Positions 34,123-38,757 of a DNA stretch of 38,757 nt are shown here, in pieces. The position numbers and the translations under genes were made by a program. The stretch lies in NCBI GenBank assembly GCA_026786345.1, contig JAJAYD010000124.1:1-38757 (forward strand), in the 5' to 3' direction. Numbering within the stretch: the first letter of the stretch is position 1; each line of letters begins with the position of its first letter. The notes under the pieces were generated by a model. The model did no database searches. It had not been told where the DNA came from and was given only the letters and a program-made list of their open reading frames with translations. This stretch comes from Chitinophagaceae bacterium (GTDB lineage Bacteria; Bacteroidota; Bacteroidia; Chitinophagales; Chitinophagaceae).

Positions 34123-37100
34123 TTGGGTACTGAAAAAAAACAATCAAAAAAGAAAATTTCCACTAAAAAAGTTGACGAAGTTTTACCCCCACTTAAAGCC
34201 GAATTACAAACGAACAGTCAAACAGATGAACCCGTTATTGTAACAACGCCAGATAAAAAAGTAACGACGGCAGACAAAAAGTCGGCCGGAAAAGCTTCTG
34301 AGAAAAAGCAATCCTCGACTATACCTGCATCCAACGCTGGTGAAATAATGCAACCCATCGTTGAAAAAAAGAAGCTCAAAAAAGTCAAGATTAAATCTTT
34401 TGAACCGAAGGAAGATGTACCGCAACAATCTACTTTAAAGCGCATCAGCTTTCAACTTAAATATCACACCAGTGTTGGCGAAAATATTTTTGTTACAGGC
34501 AGCCATCCTATTGTAGGAAATAACAATGTTGAACAGGCATTTGCTTTAGAATATTTGAATGAAGAGTATTGGGTTGGAACTATTGATCTGCCGGAAGGCG
34601 AATCTGTCGATTCATTTGAATACAGATACTTTGTAAAAGATGCCTCCGGAAATACAAACATGGAGTTGGGTATTGATAAATTTTTCGATACCAGTCTGTT
34701 TAATGCAGAGGAAGTTCGTATGCTTGACACCTGGAGTTTTTCGGGCCAGGTAGAAAACACTTTTTTTACCGAGCCATTCCAGAACGTGCTCTTGAAGCAA
34801 AATTTCACTGCAACTTCAAGTGTTGAGCCCACAAAGTACTCTCATATTTTCAGGGTCAAAGCTCCACTGCTGGCAAAAAACCAGGTGGTTGCTCTTTATG
34901 GCAGTGCTGCGTTGCTTAATAAATGGGATATTACCAAACCTGTTTTACTTTCCCGTAAAGAAGATGAGCATTGGTGGTCGGTAAAAATAAATTTATCAAA
35001 CGAAGCCTTTCCTGTAACCTATAAGTATGGCATTTACGATATAGCCACCCGGCAATTTGTGCAAATGGAGGGCGATAAAAATCGCATTATTTACGATGGA
35101 GGTGCTTCCAATAAATTATCGGTTGTTTCTGATGGCTTTGCGATCTTTCCTAACAATAATTTTAAAGGAGCGGGTGTTGCCATTCCGGTGTTTAGTCTAC
35201 GTTCGCAGCAAAGTTTTGGCGTAGGAGAGTTTAACGATATGAAATTGTTGGTGGACTGGGTAAAACATGTTGGCTTAAAAGTTATTCAAATACTGCCCGT
35301 TAACGATACCATCGCCACACATTCATGGGTTGACTCATATCCGTATGCCGCTATCTCAGCTTTTGCATTACATCCGTTGTTCCTGCATTTGCCTTCCATT
35401 ACAAACAATGAAAACGCAGATTTATTGGGCGGGTTGGAACCGCTAAAAAACGAGTTAAACAGCCTTGATAAAGTTGATTACGAAAGAGTATTGGTTGCTA
35501 AATTGCAATTCGCTCAAACGGTATTTGCCACTCAAAAAAATACCATCTTTCAATTAGCCGATTTTCAATCTTTCTTCTTAGAAAATAGACATTGGTTGGT
35601 ACCCTATGCTGCATTTTCGTACCTGCGGGATGAGTATGGAACGCCTGATTTTTCTACCTGGCCCAAATACAACCAATACAATGAAGATGAAATAAAAGGC
35701 ATCGCTTCATCTCCGGAAGAAGCCATTGATGCCATAGCATTTCAATTTTTTGTTCAATATCATTTACACCTGCAGTTAAAGGCGGCTACAGAGTACGCTC
35801 ACCAAAACGGCATCATAGTTAAAGGAGACATTCCCATAGGGATTTATAGAAATAGTTCTGATGCCTGGCAGGAACCCGGATTATACAACATGAACAAACA
35901 GGCCGGTGCTCCGCCTGATGATTTTGCCATTAAGGGTCAGAATTGGGGGTTCCCTACTTATAACTGGCAACGGATGCAACAGGATGGCTTTACCTGGTGG
36001 AAAAAGCGTTTTGCCCAAATGAGGTATTACTTCGATGCCTTTCGTATCGATCACATCCTGGGTTTCTTTAGAATTTGGAGCATTCCCATGCATGCCGTTG
36101 AAGGCATATTGGGGAATTTTGTTCCGGCCTTGCCGGTTTACAAAAGTGAATTGGAGGAGAGGGGAATTCATTTGGATTTGCATCGGTTAACCAGTCCCTA
36201 CATAAACGAAGGCATTGTTTGGGAGATGTTTGGTGATCTGGCGGGAAAGGCAAAAGATGAATTTTTAAATATTACCGGGTATGAGCACTATGCTTTGAAG
36301 CCTGAATTTGATACACAGCGTAAGGTGGAGAAGCACTTTGAACATTTGCAGGCAAGTGATGAAAATCATAAGTTGAAGTATGGGTTGTTCAATTTGATAT
36401 CCAATATTATCCTGTTGGGCGCTGAAGATAATGAAGGCCAGCAATTTCATTTCCGTATAGAAATGGAAGGTACAGCCTCCTTCCGTTACCTGAATGGTGA
36501 CACTCAATCAAAATTAAAAGACCTGTATGTAAATTATTTTTTCCGCAGGCAGGATCATTATTGGAGAGAACAGGCTATGCAAAAATTGCCCGAATTAAAA
36601 CGAAGTACCAACATGTTGATTTGTGGTGAGGATTTGGGAATGGTACCCGATTGCGTTCCGGGAGTAATGAAACAATTAGGCATATTGAGCCTGGAGATTC
36701 AGCGCATGCCTAAAGATCCTACAAAGGAGTTTTTTCATCCCAACGATGCACCATACCTGAGTGTGGTGACCCCTTCAACCCACGATATGAGTACCATAAG
36801 GGGTTGGTGGGAAGAAGACGCTGCCAAGACACAACGGTTCTATAACCACCAACTGGGTAAGTGGGGCAATGCACCATTTTACTGCGAACCCCAATTAAAT
36901 ACTGCAATCATCATTCAACATTTGTATTCGCCTGCAATGTGGAGCATTTTTCAATTGCAGGATTTGTTGGGTATGGATGGCTCGATCCGTAGAGTTAACC
37001 CAAATGATGAAAGAATAAATGTACCGGCAAATCCCCGGCATTACTGGCAGTATAGAATGCACCTTTCATTGGAAGACCTATTGAACCACGATGGTTTTAA

Positions 37101-37140
37101 TGATGTATTGAGAAATTATATAGTATCGAGCGGAAGATAA
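34123..37140 (+). CDS. malQ: 4-alpha-glucanotransferase (amylomaltase), GH77 with two CBM20 domains
   Basis: About 1005 residues from the TTG at 34123 (GTEKKQSKKK); the frame is open to another TTG at 34081, and the first ATG is only at 34348. A Lys/Ser/Thr-rich, probably disordered extension of about 105 residues precedes two starch-binding CBM20-like domains (FVTGSHPIVGNN; VVALYGSAALLNKWD). The GH77 barrel follows, with KGDIPIGIYRNSSDAW, the nucleophile Asp in AFRIDHILGFF (codon 643) and acid/base Glu in CGEDLG (codon 836), then STHDMSTIRGWW. It transfers glucan segments between maltodextrins in the cytoplasm. It is followed by a probable terminator. Confidence 0.93.
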   Translation: MGTEKKQSKKKISTKKVDEVLPPLKAELQTNSQTDEPVIVTTPDKKVTTADKKSAGKASEKKQSSTIPASNAGEIMQPIVEKKKLKKVKIKSFEPKEDVPQQSTLKRISFQLKYHTSVGENIFVTGSHPIVGNNNVEQAFALEYLNEEYWVGTIDLPEGESVDSFEYRYFVKDASGNTNMELGIDKFFDTSLFNAEEVRMLDTWSFSGQVENTFFTEPFQNVLLKQNFTATSSVEPTKYSHIFRVKAPLLAKNQVVALYGSAALLNKWDITKPVLLSRKEDEHWWSVKINLSNEAFPVTYKYGIYDIATRQFVQMEGDKNRIIYDGGASNKLSVVSDGFAIFPNNNFKGAGVAIPVFSLRSQQSFGVGEFNDMKLLVDWVKHVGLKVIQILPVNDTIATHSWVDSYPYAAISAFALHPLFLHLPSITNNENADLLGGLEPLKNELNSLDKVDYERVLVAKLQFAQTVFATQKNTIFQLADFQSFFLENRHWLVPYAAFSYLRDEYGTPDFSTWPKYNQYNEDEIKGIASSPEEAIDAIAFQFFVQYHLHLQLKAATEYAHQNGIIVKGDIPIGIYRNSSDAWQEPGLYNMNKQAGAPPDDFAIKGQNWGFPTYNWQRMQQDGFTWWKKRFAQMRYYFDAFRIDHILGFFRIWSIPMHAVEGILGNFVPALPVYKSELEERGIHLDLHRLTSPYINEGIVWEMFGDLAGKAKDEFLNITGYEHYALKPEFDTQRKVEKHFEHLQASDENHKLKYGLFNLISNIILLGAEDNEGQQFHFRIEMEGTASFRYLNGDTQSKLKDLYVNYFFRRQDHYWREQAMQKLPELKRSTNMLICGEDLGMVPDCVPGVMKQLGILSLEIQRMPKDPTKEFFHPNDAPYLSVVTPSTHDMSTIRGWWEEDAAKTQRFYNHQLGKWGNAPFYCEPQLNTAIIIQHLYSPAMWSIFQLQDLLGMDGSIRRVNPNDERINVPANPRHYWQYRMHLSLEDLLNHDGFNDVLRNYIVSSGR

Positions 37141-37163
37141 TTCGCTAATGATATTTTTGTGAG

Positions 37164-37190
37164 GCCATCCGTACCACGGGTGGCTTTCTT
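37164..37190 (+). terminator. Probable terminator of malQ
   Basis: GCCATCCGT pairs with ACGGGTGGC (one G-T wobble) around ACC and is followed by TTTCTT. It lies 23 bp after the stop codon and before the epimerase start. Confidence 0.6.
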
Positions 37191-37218
37191 ATCAATTTAC
37201 AATTGCAAATTTTACTGA

Positions 37219-38241
37219 ATGAAACTTGCTTACTGGTCGTTCGATATGGAGTTTGAGCATCCTTTTACCATTTCAAAGGGAACAAAAACGCATCAACCTA
37301 CATTGATTGTTGAACTTTCAATTGGCTCCTATAGTGGTTATGGAGAAGCGCCTGCTATCAACTATTATAATATTACGGTAGAGCAAATGATAGCTGACCT
37401 GCTGCTTAAGAAACCATTCATCGAAAAATTTGCTTTAACCGATCCTGAACGCTATTGGCATTACCTGCACCACTTGCTGCCACAAAACCCCTTTTTGGTT
37501 TGTGCTTTAGATATGGCCGCATGGGATCTTTGGGGTAAAATAAAAAAATTGCCCATTTACAAACTATGGAATACCAGCCTTGATGGTCCGTTACCCATAA
37601 CCGATTTTACAATCGGGATCGATAGTATTGATAAAATGGTTTCCAAATTAAAAGAAAAGCAATGGCCGATATACAAGATAAAGTTGGGAACACCTGATGA
37701 TATTTCTATTATGGAAACCTTACGACAACACACCAATGCAATTTTTAGGGTGGACGCCAATGCTGCCTGGACCATTGAAGAAGCACTTCAAAAAATACCA
37801 CAGCTTGCTGCTTTGGGTGTTGAATTTGTTGAACAGCCTTTAGACAAATCGAATTGGGAAGGGATGCAAATTTTGTATCAGCATTCGCAATTGCCCTTAA
37901 TTGCAGATGAAAGTTGTGTATTTGAGCAGGATGTAAAAAAATGCCTGCATCACTTTCATGGCATAAACATCAAGCTAACAAAATGTGGTGGCCTAACACC
38001 TGCCCGAAGAATGATTACTGAGGCTAAAGAACTGGGTTTAAAGGTAATGATGGGCTGCATGAACGAAAGTAGTATTGGCGCTGCAGCCATTTGTCAATTT
38101 TTGCCCCAACTGGATTATGTAGATGTGGATGGTCCTTTGCTTTTGAAAAGCGATTTAGCCACTGGCTTGCAATACGATCACGGAAAAATACGACCAAACA
38201 ATGCCGCTGGTTTAGGTGTTAACGTAAATTTTGCTAGGTAA
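37219..38241 (+). CDS. Dipeptide epimerase (L-Ala-D/L-Glu epimerase type), enolase superfamily
   Basis: The 340-residue protein has the muconate-lactonising/enolase layout: capping domain (1-120), then a barrel with the catalytic lysines of YKIKLG (153/155), metal ligands Asp179 (RVDANAAW), Glu205 (VEQP) and Asp230 (IADESC), and the second Lys in INIKLTKCGG (252/255). The KxK plus KxxKCGG combination is that of dipeptide epimerases, which epimerise L-Ala-D-Glu from peptidoglycan. Start at ATG 37219, 78 bp after malQ. Dipeptide specificity is inferred from the family. Confidence 0.9.
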   Translation: MKLAYWSFDMEFEHPFTISKGTKTHQPTLIVELSIGSYSGYGEAPAINYYNITVEQMIADLLLKKPFIEKFALTDPERYWHYLHHLLPQNPFLVCALDMAAWDLWGKIKKLPIYKLWNTSLDGPLPITDFTIGIDSIDKMVSKLKEKQWPIYKIKLGTPDDISIMETLRQHTNAIFRVDANAAWTIEEALQKIPQLAALGVEFVEQPLDKSNWEGMQILYQHSQLPLIADESCVFEQDVKKCLHHFHGINIKLTKCGGLTPARRMITEAKELGLKVMMGCMNESSIGAAAICQFLPQLDYVDVDGPLLLKSDLATGLQYDHGKIRPNNAAGLGVNVNFAR

Positions 38242-38322
38242 TATCTCCCTATTTCATGCAAGCTCCCATTTTGGGACATGGTTTCCTTTCAAAAGACTTT
38301 TTAAGATAATTTTTGCAAAAAA

Positions 38323-38344
38323 TCAATTGATTTTCAATTGATTA
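38323..38344. promoter_or_regulatory. Tandem 11-bp repeat upstream of the sigma factor gene
   Basis: TCAATTGATTT and TCAATTGATTA stand head to tail, and the first overlaps the perfect palindrome AATCAATTGATT (38321-38332). The block lies 55 bp before the sigma factor ATG. Helical spacing (11 bp) suits a regulator binding site, but there is no direct evidence. Confidence 0.35.
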
Positions 38345-38398
38345 GGTTTTGGCACCAATGTGGTATTAAGACTGGAGAAACCAATAAAAATTATCTCT

Positions 38399-38757
38399 AT
38401 GACAGGAACCTTTACATTATCAGAAAGTAGATTAATCGAAAACTGTATCAGCGGCAATAGGAAATCTCAGAAGGAATTATACGACATGTATGCTCCAAAA
38501 ATGTTTGCCATTTGTTTGCGTTATACAAAAAATCAAATGGATGCGGAAGATACCTTGCAGGAAGGTTTTGTAAAGTTGTACAATAACCTGCATAGATTTA
38601 GAGGTGAAGGTTCGTTCGACGGCTGGGTTCGCCGCATTTTTGTAAACACCGCCATTGAACACATTCGCAAAAAGAACCTTAATATCACAAATGGTGAGGG
38701 TCTGGAAAATAGTATTGCCGATAAGCATAAATCACCTCTTGATAATTTGTACGAGAA
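38399..38757 (+). CDS. ECF-type RNA polymerase sigma factor (partial, cut by window end)
   Basis: ATG 38399 opens a frame of 119 codons to the window edge. It carries sigma region 2: FTLSESRLIENCISGN, then a helix with KELYDMYAPKMFAICLRY, DAEDTLQEGFVKLYNNL and FDGWVRRIFVNTAIEHIRK. These are the core-binding and -10 recognition helices of ECF (group IV) sigma factors. Region 4 and any anti-sigma partner would lie beyond the window. Confidence 0.93.
   Translation, partial: MTGTFTLSESRLIENCISGNRKSQKELYDMYAPKMFAICLRYTKNQMDAEDTLQEGFVKLYNNLHRFRGEGSFDGWVRRIFVNTAIEHIRKKNLNITNGEGLENSIADKHKSPLDNLYE

Overview
The window looks like chromosomal DNA of a Bacteroidota member, most likely Chitinophagaceae or a close relative. 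The DNA is AT-rich, Shine-Dalgarno sequences are mostly weak or absent, many secreted proteins carry short signal peptides ending in a glutamine-rich region, and the families (GH29 fucosidase, GH20 hexosaminidase, GH77 with CBM20, META lipoprotein, DUF5996, DUF433/DUF5615) are typical of that group. I found no rRNA, tRNA, CRISPR array, complete insertion sequence or prophage.

Layout. 0.4-6.4 kb: a polysaccharide flippase (-), a secreted GH29 alpha-L-fucosidase (+), a DUF433/DUF5615 toxin-antitoxin pair (+) and a MATE exporter (-). 6.5-8.4 kb: a small secreted or membrane protein, an ankyrin-repeat remnant, a frameshifted bestrophin gene and an array of eight short inverted or direct repeats. 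8.4-11.6 kb: a solitary molybdopterin-binding subunit of the xanthine dehydrogenase family, a DUF3592-like membrane protein and a 50-residue basic protein. 11.6-12.4 kb: a dense block of hairpin or MITE-like elements, one nested inside another. 12.5-20.9 kb: an M20 peptidase, a 47-residue zinc ribbon, several small membrane proteins, a META lipoprotein, an HD hydrolase, a methyltransferase, a DUF1801/YdeI protein and an alpha/beta hydrolase. 21-29.7 kb: a DEAD-box helicase, a transglutaminase-like protein, a TPR protein, a GH20 hexosaminidase, arginyl-tRNA synthetase and a GtrA protein. 29.8-38.8 kb: a DUF5996 pseudogene split by a MITE-like insertion, DnaK, a YqaE/Pmp3-type protein, a GH77 amylomaltase with CBM20 domains, a dipeptide epimerase and the start of an ECF sigma factor that runs off the window.

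How the genes work together. Most genes are single transcription units of housekeeping or accessory type, often separated by good intrinsic terminators. The fucosidase and hexosaminidase would act outside the cytoplasm on fucosylated and GlcNAc-containing glycans. The amylomaltase handles maltodextrin or glycogen, and the epimerase recycles murein dipeptides.

What stands out is the non-coding material. There are at least five families of small, non-autonomous, inverted-repeat elements. One copy sits inside DUF5996 with a 3-bp target duplication whose removal rejoins the reading frame across the junction, and another contains a second element flanked by a 7-bp direct repeat. Three genes (ankyrin, bestrophin, DUF5996) are visibly decayed. 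I saw no clear new multi-gene system. The MITE-like families and the insertion history they record are the most interesting content.
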